Of a DNA stretch of 64,000 nucleotides, positions 41,356 to 49,383 are shown piece by piece. Below the pieces are notes generated by a model, which did no database searches, was not told the DNA's origin, and saw nothing but the letters and a program-made list of their open reading frames with translations. The translations under genes and the position numbers were made by a program. The stretch's first letter is position 1; every line of letters begins with the position of its first letter. Source of the DNA: Streptomyces lasiicapitis (GTDB taxonomy: Bacteria > Actinomycetota > Actinomycetes > Streptomycetales > Streptomycetaceae); NCBI RefSeq assembly GCF_014646335.1, contig NZ_BMNG01000008.1, forward strand, positions 140,833 to 204,832. Direction: 5' to 3'.

Positions 41356-41401
41356 AGCCCCTCCGGCGTTTGAGGAGCGGGGTCTGGGGCGGAGCCCCAG
41401 G
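41356..41401 (-). repeat. Three-hairpin intergenic repeat, copy 6 (short form)
   Basis: Inverted relative to copy 5. Hairpin 1 is CTGGGGC/GCCCCAG around TCC. Hairpin 2 is absent. Hairpin 3 has changed to CTCC/GGAG while keeping the loop TCAAACGCC, a compensatory change. Confidence 0.8.
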
Positions 41402-41422
41402 AAGGGCGGGCGGGTGGGGAAA

Positions 41423-41466
41423 AGCCCGTCCGGCGTTTGAGGACGAGGCCGCAGGCCGATCTGCGG
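41423..41466 (-). repeat. Three-hairpin intergenic repeat, copy 7
   Basis: Same direction as copy 6. Hairpin 2 is GGCC/GGCC around TGC, and hairpin 3 is CGTCC/GGACG. Hairpin 1 is missing. With copy 5 it can form a long stem across the gap. Confidence 0.78.
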
Positions 41467-41556
41467 AGGCTGCGTCAGGGGCAAGGGGACCCGGGGGCCC
41501 GGCCCACGGTAACGTCGAGGCCGGGCCCACAACACCGCAGCCCCGGAGGGAACTTC

Positions 41557-42828
41557 GTGGGGATCGAGAGCGACCAGCTCGTCTTCGACTACCTGAGCCG
41601 CGTCGGCGACGTCGCGCAGCAGCGCCAGCTGTCGTCCGGCACCCGGATGCGGCTGGTGACCGGGCTGCGCGCCGAGATCGACCGCCGCCGCGCCGGCGCC
41701 GCCGACAGCCCCGCCGCCGTCCGCCGCATCCTGGACCGGCTCGGCACCCCCGACGACCTGGTCGACGCGGCCGCCGCCAACCCCGACGACATCAGCGCCG
41801 CCATCCCCGACCAGCCCGACGAGCCCACCTCCAGCCGCCTGCGCCGCGTCGTCCCCGAACCGGGCCGCCTGCGCCGCGCCGTCCCCCGGCCCCGGCTGCG
41901 CCCCGCCTCCCCCCGACGCCCCGCGAACGCTCAACGCCCCGCCCCCGAAAAGGACTCCACCGCCCAGTCCCCCACCTCCGCACCCGTACCCCGGCCCCGC
42001 CGCGAACCCCGCCCCGCCCCGCCCCACCTCGCGAGCACCGAGGAACTCGGCGGCGACACGGGCGGCACCGACCTCGAACCGGACTGGTGGCGCGTCGACA
42101 ACACCCCGTCGGCGGGCGCCGACACCGTGCACGGCTTCGTCGGCGGCGTCGAGATCCCGGAGATGCTGAAGCCTCCAACTGCTGGGTCCGGGCGGCGCCC
42201 CGTGAGCACGTCGAAGCCGGGCGGCGGCAAGACCCGGGACGAGATCGAGGACGACGACGAGGACGACGGCTACGACGAAGGTGTCGAGTACGACCCCGAG
42301 TTTGAGGGCGAGGAAGGTGACGAGGACGATGACGGCGGCGGTGTCGAAGCCGCTCGTCGCCGCCGCCTCGGCGGACTGCTCCCTCCGTCCGCCAAGGCCG
42401 CCGCTCCGGCCAAGCGCCCCGCGGCGAAGGGCGGTTCCGACGAAGGCGTGGCCGCCCGCGGTCGCGGCTTCTCCCTCAGCAATCCCATCGTGCTGCTCGC
42501 CGCCCTCGCCCTCCTCGTCGGCGCCATCGGCGGCAACGAGCTCTGGTACGCGCTGGCGGGCGGCTGGATAGTCGCCTGGTACGCGCCCAAGCTCAGCCGG
42601 GGCGAGAAGAAGGTCGGCGTGTTCGTCATGCCGGGGCTCGCGATCGCGGCAGGCGTCGGCTGGCTGTGGGGGCGCTCGCAGGGCAAGTGGGGCGAGCCCA
42701 TCGTCAAGGGGCACATGAACGAGGCGATGGCCGACACCGGGCCCTGGGTGCTCCGCGGCGCGGCCGTCGCCTCCGCGCTCTTCCTGGTGTGGAGGTCGCA
42801 GCGGCAACGGCCGTCGGCGGAGGAGTAA
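41557..42828 (+). CDS. Membrane protein with HAAS-like N-terminus and acidic linker
   Basis: 423 residues. The first 70 (LVFDYLSRVGDVAQQRQLSSGTRMRLVTGLRAEIDRRR ... AAVRRILDRLGTPDDLVDAA) look like the HAAS/DUF1700 signalling module: a helical pair ending in LGxPxxLVxxA. A long Pro/Arg-rich then strongly acidic linker follows (about 225-265, EIEDDDEDDGYDEGVEYDPEFEGEEGDEDDDGG). Three or four hydrophobic helices make up the C-terminal 130 residues. GTG 41557 follows GGAGGG. It probably inserts in the membrane with the HAAS part inside as a partner-binding module. Function unknown. Confidence 0.78.
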   Translation: MGIESDQLVFDYLSRVGDVAQQRQLSSGTRMRLVTGLRAEIDRRRAGAADSPAAVRRILDRLGTPDDLVDAAAANPDDISAAIPDQPDEPTSSRLRRVVPEPGRLRRAVPRPRLRPASPRRPANAQRPAPEKDSTAQSPTSAPVPRPRREPRPAPPHLASTEELGGDTGGTDLEPDWWRVDNTPSAGADTVHGFVGGVEIPEMLKPPTAGSGRRPVSTSKPGGGKTRDEIEDDDEDDGYDEGVEYDPEFEGEEGDEDDDGGGVEAARRRRLGGLLPPSAKAAAPAKRPAAKGGSDEGVAARGRGFSLSNPIVLLAALALLVGAIGGNELWYALAGGWIVAWYAPKLSRGEKKVGVFVMPGLAIAAGVGWLWGRSQGKWGEPIVKGHMNEAMADTGPWVLRGAAVASALFLVWRSQRQRPSAEE

Positions 42829-42844
42829 CGGAGCGACGGAGTCG

Positions 42845-43810
42845 TCAGCCCTTCGTCAAGTCCGCCTGCATCTCGTCCAGGATCTTCGCCGCCGCCGTGT
42901 ACCCGATGCCCTGGATCCACAACTCGTCGTCGACGGTGTGCACATTGCCCGACTTCACGGCCTTCATGTTCTTCCACAGGCCGCTGCCGACGGTCTGCGT
43001 CTGCTTCGCCTTCTTCGGATCGCCGTACGTGGAGCGGAAGATGACGTCGGTGTCGGCCAGGTCGATCTTCTCGGGCGACAGGTCGTACGAGAAGCCGTCC
43101 TTGGCCTTCGCCGAGATCGGCGCGCGGCCGAGGCCGACGTCTTTCAGGACGGTGGCGATGTAGCTCTGCTCGCCGTACACGCGGATGTCCGCGCCCTCCA
43201 TGAAGCGGATGACGTTGACCTCGGTCGCCTTGGCCTTGGCGGGGCCGCCGAGGGCCGTGGTGACCTTCTTCGCGTGGGCGGTGTAGTCGGCGACGACCTT
43301 CTTCGCCTCGGGCTTCTTGCCGAGGGCGTCGGCGTGCGTCCGGAAGTTCTCCTTCCAGGGGTAGCCCGTCGTCTCCGTCATCACGGTCGGCGCGATCTGC
43401 TTGAGCTGGTCGTACTTCGCGGCGTGCCGGATCTTGGAGGTGAGGATCAGGTCGGGCTCGAGGCCGGCGATGGCCTCCATGTTGGGGTTCAGCATCTCGC
43501 CGACGTCCTTGATGCCGTCGACCTTGTCCTTGGGCAGATAGCTCAGGAAGCCGGACGACGCCTCGACGTGCGTGGCGCCGACCGGCTTCACGCCGAGCGT
43601 GATCGCGGAGTCCAGTTCGGCGGTGTCGAGTACGACGACGCGCTTCGGCGCCACCGGCACCTTCACGTCGCCCATGGCGGTCTTCACGGTGTGCGTCTTG
43701 CCCGAGTCCGCCTTCTTGTCGTCGTCGGACGAGCCGCACGCGGACAGGGCGAGCGCGCCGGAGAGGGCCAGGGCGCCGACGGTGAGCGGACGGCGGGGGA
43801 ATCCGGTCAT
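42845..43810 (-). CDS. Iron-siderophore ABC transporter, substrate-binding lipoprotein
   Basis: 321-residue class-III (FecB/FepB-type) binding protein. Lipoprotein signal with lipobox LSAC (Cys25). Mature part: KRVVVLDTAELDSAITLGVKPVGA, LEPDLILTSKIRHAAKYDQLKQIAPTV and the C-terminal NVHTVDDELWIQGIGYTAAAKILDEM, all typical of ferric-siderophore binders. It is the last gene of a four-gene operon; its ATG overlaps the stop of the ATPase gene (ATGA). The siderophore is not identifiable from sequence. Confidence 0.93.
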   Translation of the reverse strand: MTGFPRRPLTVGALALSGALALSACGSSDDDKKADSGKTHTVKTAMGDVKVPVAPKRVVVLDTAELDSAITLGVKPVGATHVEASSGFLSYLPKDKVDGIKDVGEMLNPNMEAIAGLEPDLILTSKIRHAAKYDQLKQIAPTVMTETTGYPWKENFRTHADALGKKPEAKKVVADYTAHAKKVTTALGGPAKAKATEVNVIRFMEGADIRVYGEQSYIATVLKDVGLGRAPISAKAKDGFSYDLSPEKIDLADTDVIFRSTYGDPKKAKQTQTVGSGLWKNMKAVKSGNVHTVDDELWIQGIGYTAAAKILDEMQADLTKG

Positions 43811-44688
43811 GAGGTAGGCCTTTCGTCGCGAGAGGACTTGTGAGCGGACGTGTGAGAGGACTTCCGGTCTGCCGGTGGTTGCCACGGCGCGCCGGGCACC
43901 ACCAGCGGCGACCCCGTCACCGGGTCGGGGATCACCACGCACTCCAGGCCGAAGACCTCCCGTACGAGCTCCTCGGTGACGACCTCCGCGGGCGTGCCCC
44001 CGGCGACGAGGCGCCCTTCCTTCATGGCGACGAGGTGGTCGGCGTACCGGGCGGCCTGGTTCAGGTCGTGCAGGACGACCACGACCGTGCGGCCGCGGTC
44101 ATGGTTCAACTGACGGACCAGATCGAGGACTTCGACCTGGTGGGAGATGTCCAGATACGTCGTCGGCTCGTCGAGGAGCAGCAGTTCCGTCTCCTGCGCG
44201 AGGGCCATCGCGATCCACACGCGCTGCCGCTGCCCGCCCGACAGCTCGTCCACGGACCGCTCGGCGAGGTCGGCGACGTCCGTACGTTCCATCGCCTCGG
44301 TGACGGCGGTCTCGTCGGCGTCGGACCACTGCTGCCACCAGCGCTGGTGCGGCTGGCGGCCGCGCGCCACGAGGTCGCCGACGGTGATGGCCTCGGGGGC
44401 GACGGGCGTCTGCGGGAGCAGCCCGATCTGCTGGGCGATGCGCCGCGTCGGCAGCTTCGCGAGGGCCTCGCCGTCGAGCAGGACGGCGCCGCCCTTGGGC
44501 TTGAGGAGCCGGCCGAGCGCGCGCAGGGTGGTCGATTTGCCGCAGGCGTTGGGGCCGACGATGACGGTGACCTTGCCGTCGGGGATGGCGAGGTCGAGGT
44601 CGTGCACGACCGTGCGGTCCTCGTACGCGAGGGTCAGCTCGCGGGCCGCGAGGCGGGCGTCGGCGGGGGCCTTGGCGGGGGCGGTCAC
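43807..44688 (-). CDS. Iron-siderophore ABC transporter ATPase
   Basis: 293-residue FecE/FepC-type ATPase. Walker A GPNACGKST (45-53), Q-loop LLPQTP, signature LSGGQRQRVWIAMALAQ and Walker B LLLLDEPTTYLD are intact, followed by H-loop VLHDLNQAARYAD. A Ser/Lys-rich C-terminal tail (DRKSSHTSAHKSSRDERPTS) is extra. The GTG at 44688 overlaps the permease stop (GTGA). Confidence 0.95.
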   Translation of the reverse strand: MTAPAKAPADARLAARELTLAYEDRTVVHDLDLAIPDGKVTVIVGPNACGKSTTLRALGRLLKPKGGAVLLDGEALAKLPTRRIAQQIGLLPQTPVAPEAITVGDLVARGRQPHQRWWQQWSDADETAVTEAMERTDVADLAERSVDELSGGQRQRVWIAMALAQETELLLLDEPTTYLDISHQVEVLDLVRQLNHDRGRTVVVVLHDLNQAARYADHLVAMKEGRLVAGGTPAEVVTEELVREVFGLECVVIPDPVTGSPLVVPGAPWQPPADRKSSHTSAHKSSRDERPTS

Positions 44689-45752
44689 GCGGTGCCTCCA
44701 TTGCGGACGGTGCGGCTGCGGACGATGAGCCAGATCAGGTACGGGGCTCCGACGGCCGCCGTGAGGACGCCCACCGGCAGCTCGGTCGGCGCGAACAGCT
44801 TTCGCGCGAGCAGGTCGGCGAGTACGACGATCAGCGCGCCGAGCAGCGCCGAACCGAGCAGCGGGAGCTGCGCGCTGCGGGTGAGGCGGCGGGCGATCTG
44901 CGGGGCGAGCAGCGCCACGAAGTCGACGGGGCCCGCGGCGCCGGTCGCCACGGAGGCGAGGACGACGCCGAGCAGGATCAGGCCGAAGCGGACGCGGCCC
45001 AGGCGCACGCCGAGCGCCGTCGCGGTGTCGTCGTCCATCGTCACCGTGCGCTGGGCCCGTGCCGCCCAGGCCACGCACGGGAGCAGCACAAGCAGGGTCA
45101 GGGCGAGGGGTTCCGCCTCCGCCCAGCCGCGGCCGTTCAGGCTGCCCGTCATCCAGATCTGCGCCTGCTGGGCGACCAGGTAGTCGCCCTTCGTCATGAA
45201 CAGCGTCGTGACGGAGCGCAGCGCGATCGCGAAGCCGATGCCGATGAGGACGAAGCGGGTGGCGTGCAGGCCGCCCCGCCAGGCGAACACGTACACCAGG
45301 AGCGCGGCGAGGACGCCGCCCGCCACGGACAGGTACGGGAGCACCGTGTACGACGTGAGGCCGAACGTCATCGCGCCCACCGTCAGGGCGCTCGCGCCCT
45401 GGCTGATGCCGATGATGTCCGGGCTGGCCAGGGGGTTGCGGGCGACCGTCTGGATGAGGGCGCCCGCGACGCCGAACGCCGCGCCCACCAGGAGGCCGAC
45501 GGTCATCCTGGGTTCGCGCAGCGTGCCGACGACCAGCTCGTCGGGGGAGGAGTACCCGAAGACGACCTTCAGGGCCTCTGCCGGCTGTACGAAGGTCTCG
45601 CCCACGCAGAGGTACGCCAGGCAGGCGGCCGCGAGGGCCAGGCCGAGGGCCACCGCGACGACGCCGGAGCGGCGGTGGACGAGGAAGTTCGCCTGCCGGA
45701 AGCGGAGTACGCCGTAACCGGCTGGGCGCACGCGTGCAGCGGTGGTCGTCAT
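44685..45752 (-). CDS. Iron-siderophore ABC transporter permease (FecCD family)
   Basis: 355-residue membrane permease with about ten helices. Family marks: REPRMTVGLLVGAAFGVAGALIQTVARNPLASPDIIGISQGAS (coupling region) and GPVDFVALLAPQIARRLTRS. It forms the heterodimeric channel with the next upstream gene. Stop and start codons overlap with both neighbours, so the operon is translationally coupled throughout. Confidence 0.95.
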   Translation of the reverse strand: MTTTAARVRPAGYGVLRFRQANFLVHRRSGVVAVALGLALAAACLAYLCVGETFVQPAEALKVVFGYSSPDELVVGTLREPRMTVGLLVGAAFGVAGALIQTVARNPLASPDIIGISQGASALTVGAMTFGLTSYTVLPYLSVAGGVLAALLVYVFAWRGGLHATRFVLIGIGFAIALRSVTTLFMTKGDYLVAQQAQIWMTGSLNGRGWAEAEPLALTLLVLLPCVAWAARAQRTVTMDDDTATALGVRLGRVRFGLILLGVVLASVATGAAGPVDFVALLAPQIARRLTRSAQLPLLGSALLGALIVVLADLLARKLFAPTELPVGVLTAAVGAPYLIWLIVRSRTVRNGGTA

Positions 45753-46747
45753 GCTGCTACTGCCTTCCTGCGGACCAGAGTCACCAGGAACGGCACCCCG
45801 ATCAGGGCCGTCATCACCCCGGCAGGGACCTCGCTCGGGGGAAAGACGACGCGGCCGATCGTGTCGGAGACGAGGAGCATGACGGGGCCCAGGAGGGCCG
45901 CGAGGGGGAGGACCCAGCGGTGGTCGCTGCCCACGACCGCGCGGGCGATGTGCGGGACGGCGAGGCCGATGAACGCGATGGGCCCGGCCGCCGCGACGCC
46001 CACGGCGGTGAGGACGGTGGCACCGAGCCCGCCCACGACCCGTACGACCGCGACCTTCTGCCCGAGCCCCTTCGCCACGTCCTCGCCGAGGGCCAGCGCG
46101 TCAAGACCGCGCGCGACGGAGAGCACGAGAAGCAACCCCACAAGGAGGAACGGCCACACCTGCGCGGCGATGTCGGCGTCGCGCCCGGACAGCGAGCCCA
46201 CCTGCCAGAACCGGAACTCGTCGAGCGCGGAGGCCTTGGTGGTGAGGACCGCTGTCGTCACTGACACCAGCAGGGCGTTGATGGCGGCGCCGCCGAGGGC
46301 GAGTTTGACCGGGGTCGCCCCGCCGCGCCCGCTGCTGGCGATGGCGTACACCGCGACGGAGGCGATCCCGGCGCCCGCGAAGGCGTACCAGACGTAGCCG
46401 GTGAGCGTGTGGACGCCCGCGTACGCGATGGCGAGGACGACGCCGACGGACGCGCCCTGGCTGATGCCGAGGATGCCGGGGTCGGCGATGGGGTTGCGGG
46501 TGATGCCCTGCAGGGCGGTGCCCGCGACGGCGAGGGCGGCGCCGACCATCAGGCCGATGACGGTGCGCGGCACCCGCATCTCCCGTACGACGTCGGCGGC
46601 GTCGCTGTGCCCGCCGTGCAGCAGGGCGTCGAACACGTCGGACGGCGCGATCGCGCGGGCGCCGACGGCGAGGGAGAACAGGACCGCTAGTGACAGGGCC
46701 ACGACGGCCGCCGTCATCACGACAGCACGTCTGACGGACACACGCAT
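45749..46747 (-). CDS. Iron-siderophore ABC transporter permease (FecCD family), first gene
   Basis: 332-residue partner permease. REMRVPRTVIGLMVGAALAVAGTALQGITRNPIADPGILGISQGAS and GPIAFIGLAVPHIARAVVGSDHR are the same motifs as in the following gene. It opens the operon permease-permease-ATPase-binding protein. A possible iron box lies 72 bases upstream of the ATG, so repression by a DmdR/IdeR-type regulator with iron is likely. Confidence 0.95.
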   Translation of the reverse strand: MRVSVRRAVVMTAAVVALSLAVLFSLAVGARAIAPSDVFDALLHGGHSDAADVVREMRVPRTVIGLMVGAALAVAGTALQGITRNPIADPGILGISQGASVGVVLAIAYAGVHTLTGYVWYAFAGAGIASVAVYAIASSGRGGATPVKLALGGAAINALLVSVTTAVLTTKASALDEFRFWQVGSLSGRDADIAAQVWPFLLVGLLLVLSVARGLDALALGEDVAKGLGQKVAVVRVVGGLGATVLTAVGVAAAGPIAFIGLAVPHIARAVVGSDHRWVLPLAALLGPVMLLVSDTIGRVVFPPSEVPAGVMTALIGVPFLVTLVRRKAVAA

Positions 46748-46818
46748 CGGTTGGGGCTCGATTCGCAGGTCGGGGACGGCAGGTCGGGCACAGCGGGCGG
46801 CCGGGGCCGGAGCGGTGG

Positions 46819-46838
46819 TAAGGCTTGGCTAAGTCTAA
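46819..46838. promoter_or_regulatory. Candidate iron box (DmdR/IdeR-type)
   Basis: TAAGGCTTGGCTAAGTCTAA is an imperfect palindrome (14 of 20 positions self-complementary) and contains the AGGCT/TAAG elements of the actinobacterial iron box (TTAGGTTAGGCTAACCTAA). It fits only with a one-base shift. It lies where the promoter of the siderophore operon should be. Confidence 0.5.
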
Positions 46839-46905
46839 GGGGGCGCCCAAGGGGGCCCGGGGCGCCGCCTCTGAGCAGTTCTCGCACCCTCGGCACAATG
46901 GGCCC

Positions 46906-47547
46906 ATGACCTCACGGACTGACGACCGGGCCCCCGCCGCACTCACCGTCGGCTTCGACCTCGACATGACCCTGATCGACTCCCGGCCCGGCATCCGTGC
47001 CTGCTATCAGGCGCTTTCGGAGCGCACGGGCACGTACATCGACGCGGACGCGGCCGTCACCCGGCTCGGGCCGCCGCTGGAGGAGGAGATCAAGCGGTGG
47101 TTTCCGGCCGATCAGGTCGCTTCGATGGCCACGATCTACCGTGAGATGTACGCCACATACGCGATCAACGCGACGCCCGCGATGCCCGGCGCCCGCGAGG
47201 CCGTCGACGCGGTGCACGCGGCGGGCGGCCGCGCGATAGTCGTCACCGCCAAGTTCGAGCCGAACGCGAAGCTCCACCTGAAGCACCTGGCGATCGACGT
47301 GGACGCCGTCGTCGGCGACCTGTGGGCGGAACAGAAGGCGCAGGCACTGCGGGAGTACGGGGCTTCTGTGTACGTCGGCGACCACACCGGCGACGTACGC
47401 GGCGCGCGTACGGCGGCCGCGCTGTCCGTAGCGGTGGCGACGGGGCCGTGCGACGCAGCGGAACTGCGCGCGGCGGGCGCCGATGTCGTACTCGAAGACC
47501 TGAGCGGGTTCCCTGCCTGGCTTTCGGCCCATGTCCGCGCCGTCTGA
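46906..47547 (+). CDS. HAD-family hydrolase (phosphoglycolate-phosphatase-like)
   Basis: 213-residue HAD phosphatase with motif I FDLDMTLIDSRPGI (residues about 17-30; DxDxT with Met in place of Gly), a helical cap, motif II IVVTAKFEPNAKLHLKHL, and motif IV VYVGDHTGDVRGARTAAAL. Asp nucleophile and general-acid Asp are both present. The substrate is unknown; the closest named relatives act on phosphoglycolate or nucleotides. It diverges from the siderophore operon. Confidence 0.88.
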   Translation: MTSRTDDRAPAALTVGFDLDMTLIDSRPGIRACYQALSERTGTYIDADAAVTRLGPPLEEEIKRWFPADQVASMATIYREMYATYAINATPAMPGAREAVDAVHAAGGRAIVVTAKFEPNAKLHLKHLAIDVDAVVGDLWAEQKAQALREYGASVYVGDHTGDVRGARTAAALSVAVATGPCDAAELRAAGADVVLEDLSGFPAWLSAHVRAV

Positions 47548-47561
47548 CGGAGGATCCGGCG

Positions 47562-47825
47562 CTAGGTGACCGACGATCCCGCCGCCGACCTGGCCTGACG
47601 TCGCTGGACCGCGATTCCCTTCAGGACTCCCGCGCCCGCGATGAGGAAACCCACGCCCATCAGCATGCACACGGCATACGCGAGGGGCGGGAATGGGTCG
47701 CCGCCGAGGAACAACGGGGCCACTGTGACCAACGTGGCCACAGCGCCGACGAAGAAAACGATCGCGCCAATCCGGACGAGCCCGTCGCCCGGTCCGCTGG
47801 AATTCGCTTGGGTTTTGTCACGCAC
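47562..47825 (-). CDS. Small two-helix membrane protein
   Basis: 87-residue protein with two hydrophobic segments (LVRIGAIVFFVGAVATLVTVAPLFLG and AYAVCMLMGVGFLIAGAGVLKG) joined by GDPFPPL, and a basic C-terminus. Family not recognised by function; such proteins are conserved in Streptomyces. It diverges from the second cold-shock gene. Confidence 0.75.
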   Translation of the reverse strand: MRDKTQANSSGPGDGLVRIGAIVFFVGAVATLVTVAPLFLGGDPFPPLAYAVCMLMGVGFLIAGAGVLKGIAVQRRQARSAAGSSVT

Positions 47826-47870
47826 CGGACCAGGGTAGTTCCCAGCGCGAAGGAAGAAACCGGGGACGTC

Positions 47871-47898
47871 TTGTCACCGGCCCGGGGACCAATAGTCT
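47871..47898 (+). promoter_or_regulatory. Housekeeping-type promoter of the second cold-shock gene
   Basis: TTGTCA (47871) and TAGTCT (47893) with 16 bases between match the HrdB-dependent pattern TTGACN/TANNNT. The leader to the GTG at 48036 is about 130 bases and ends in a run of GACGAC/GAGGAC repeats that provides the ribosome site. Confidence 0.6.
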
Positions 47899-48035
47899 TG
47901 GATCCGGCGGGTCGGGGCGACCCGCTGTACTGCTATCCAGAGCCGTTTACGCCCGGCGGGCCGGACCGACCCGTCCGCCGGAACGCGTCGCGGCACAGAC
48001 GAGTACGACGACGAGTACGAGGACGAGGACTTCAC

Positions 48036-48419
48036 GTGCCTACCGGCAAGGTCAAGTGGTTCAACAGCGAGAAGGGCTTTGGCTTTCTCTCCCGCGACGA
48101 CGGCGGTGACGTCTTCGTGCATTCCTCCGTACTGCCCGCCGGCGTCGACACACTCAAGCCCGGGCAGCGCGTGGAATTCGGCGTGGTCGCGGGGCAGCGT
48201 GGGGACCAGGCTCTTTCGGTGACACTCCTCGACCCGACTCCGTCCGTCGCCGCGGCGCAGCGCCGCAAGCCGGACGAACTCGCGTCCATCGTCCAGGATT
48301 TGACCACCCTCCTGGAGAACATCACCCCCATGCTGGAGAAGGGCCGCTACCCGGACAAGGCTTCGGGCGCGAAGATCGCGGGTCTGCTGCGTGCAGTGGC
48401 GGACCAGTTGGACGTGTGA
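48036..48419 (+). CDS. Cold-shock-domain protein with C-terminal extension
   Basis: 127 residues: an N-terminal cold-shock domain (1-66; VKWFNSEKGFGFLSRDDGGDVFVHSSVL, RNP1 KGFGFLS and RNP2 VFVHSSV intact) and a 60-residue extension PDELASIVQDLTTLLENITPMLEKGRYPDKASGAKIAGLLRAVADQL. The extension is predicted to be helical and is absent from ordinary CspA proteins such as the one at 11003. It may mediate dimerisation or a protein contact. GTG start. A 19-bp stem terminator follows at once. Confidence 0.92.
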   Translation: MPTGKVKWFNSEKGFGFLSRDDGGDVFVHSSVLPAGVDTLKPGQRVEFGVVAGQRGDQALSVTLLDPTPSVAAAQRRKPDELASIVQDLTTLLENITPMLEKGRYPDKASGAKIAGLLRAVADQLDV

Positions 48420-48422
48420 CCC

Positions 48423-48463
48423 AAACGCCGGAGAGGCTGGAAAATCCAGCCTCTCCGGCGTTT
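48423..48463. terminator. Terminator built from repeat ends
   Basis: 19-bp perfect stem AAACGCCGGAGAGGCTGGA against its complement with loop AAA, 3 bases after the cold-shock stop. The arms are the conserved end of the three-hairpin repeat in both directions. Confidence 0.88.
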
Positions 48464-48491
48464 GAGGAGCGGGGTCCGGGGCGGAGCCTCA
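48445..48491 (-). repeat. Three-hairpin intergenic repeat, copy 8 (short form)
   Basis: Minus-strand short copy of the copy-6 type: hairpin 3 is CTCC/GGAG around TCAAACGCC, and hairpin 1 is decayed (GAGGC TCC GCCCC). It shares its right arm with the terminator stem and reaches the mqnD stop codon. Confidence 0.75.
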
Positions 48492-48492
48492 G

Positions 48493-49383
48493 TTACGGAA
48501 ACGACAGGGCGCCCGGTCGCAGGGCCGGGACGAGGCCCTCGGCCGCAGCCCGGGTGAGGAGGCCGCGGACTGCGGCGTAGCCGTCCTCGCCGAGGTCCGC
48601 GGTGAACTCGTTCACGTAAAGACCGATGTGCTGATCGGCGACGGCGGGATCCATCTCCTGGGCGTGCTCCAGGACATAGGGCCGGGAGACCTCGGGATCG
48701 TCCCAGGCCATCCGCACGGACGCGCGCGCCGCAGCGGCAAGCGCACGCAGCGCGTCCCCCCCGAGCGCCCGCCGCGCGATGATCGCGCCCAGCGGGATGG
48801 GGAGACCGGTGGTCAGCTCCCAGTGCTCGCCCATGTCGGCAAGCTTGTGCAGCCCGTAGTTCTGGTAAGTGAACCGCGCCTCGTGGATGACGAGCCCCGC
48901 GTCGACCTTCCCGTCCCGCACCGCGGGCATGATCTGGTCGAAGGGCAGCACGACGATCTCCCCGACGGCCCCGGTCAGCACGTCGGCGGCCCACAGCCGG
49001 AACAGCAGATAGGCGGTCGACTTCTCGCTGGGCACGGCGACGGTCCTACCGGTGAGGTCGACCCCGGCCTCCCGCGTGAGCACGAGTGGCCCGCACCCCC
49101 GCCCGAGCGCACCCCCGCAGGGCAGCAGCGCGTACTCGTCGAGGACGTAGGGGAGTACGGCGTACGACACCTTCAGCACGTCGTACTCGGCGGAGCCGGA
49201 CTCCGCGACGCCGTTGGTGATGTCGATGTCCGCGAAGGTCACGTCCAGCTCGGGGGCGCCCGGCACGCGCCCGTGCGCCCACGCGTCGAAGACGAACGTG
49301 TCGTTGGGGCAGGGCGAGTAGGCGATCTTCAGTGCCTGGTCGGGGATCGCGGTCACATCGGTCTCGTCAGTCATGCCAGTCAT
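48493..49383 (-). CDS. mqnD: 1,4-dihydroxy-6-naphthoate synthase MqnD (futalosine pathway)
   Basis: 296-residue periplasmic-binding-fold enzyme of the futalosine route to menaquinone; it turns cyclic dehypoxanthinylfutalosine into 1,4-dihydroxy-6-naphthoate. Motifs: IAYSPCPNDTFVFDAWAHG at the N-terminus, DVLKVSYAVLPYVLDEYALLPCGGALGRGCGPLV, and VDAGLVIHEARFTYQNYGL (His/Glu near the active site). It follows mqnB on the same strand; the genes overlap by 17 bases if ATG 49383 is used, or 8 with ATG 49374. Menaquinone is the main respiratory quinone of Streptomyces. Confidence 0.94.
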   Translation of the reverse strand: MTGMTDETDVTAIPDQALKIAYSPCPNDTFVFDAWAHGRVPGAPELDVTFADIDITNGVAESGSAEYDVLKVSYAVLPYVLDEYALLPCGGALGRGCGPLVLTREAGVDLTGRTVAVPSEKSTAYLLFRLWAADVLTGAVGEIVVLPFDQIMPAVRDGKVDAGLVIHEARFTYQNYGLHKLADMGEHWELTTGLPIPLGAIIARRALGGDALRALAAAARASVRMAWDDPEVSRPYVLEHAQEMDPAVADQHIGLYVNEFTADLGEDGYAAVRGLLTRAAAEGLVPALRPGALSFP

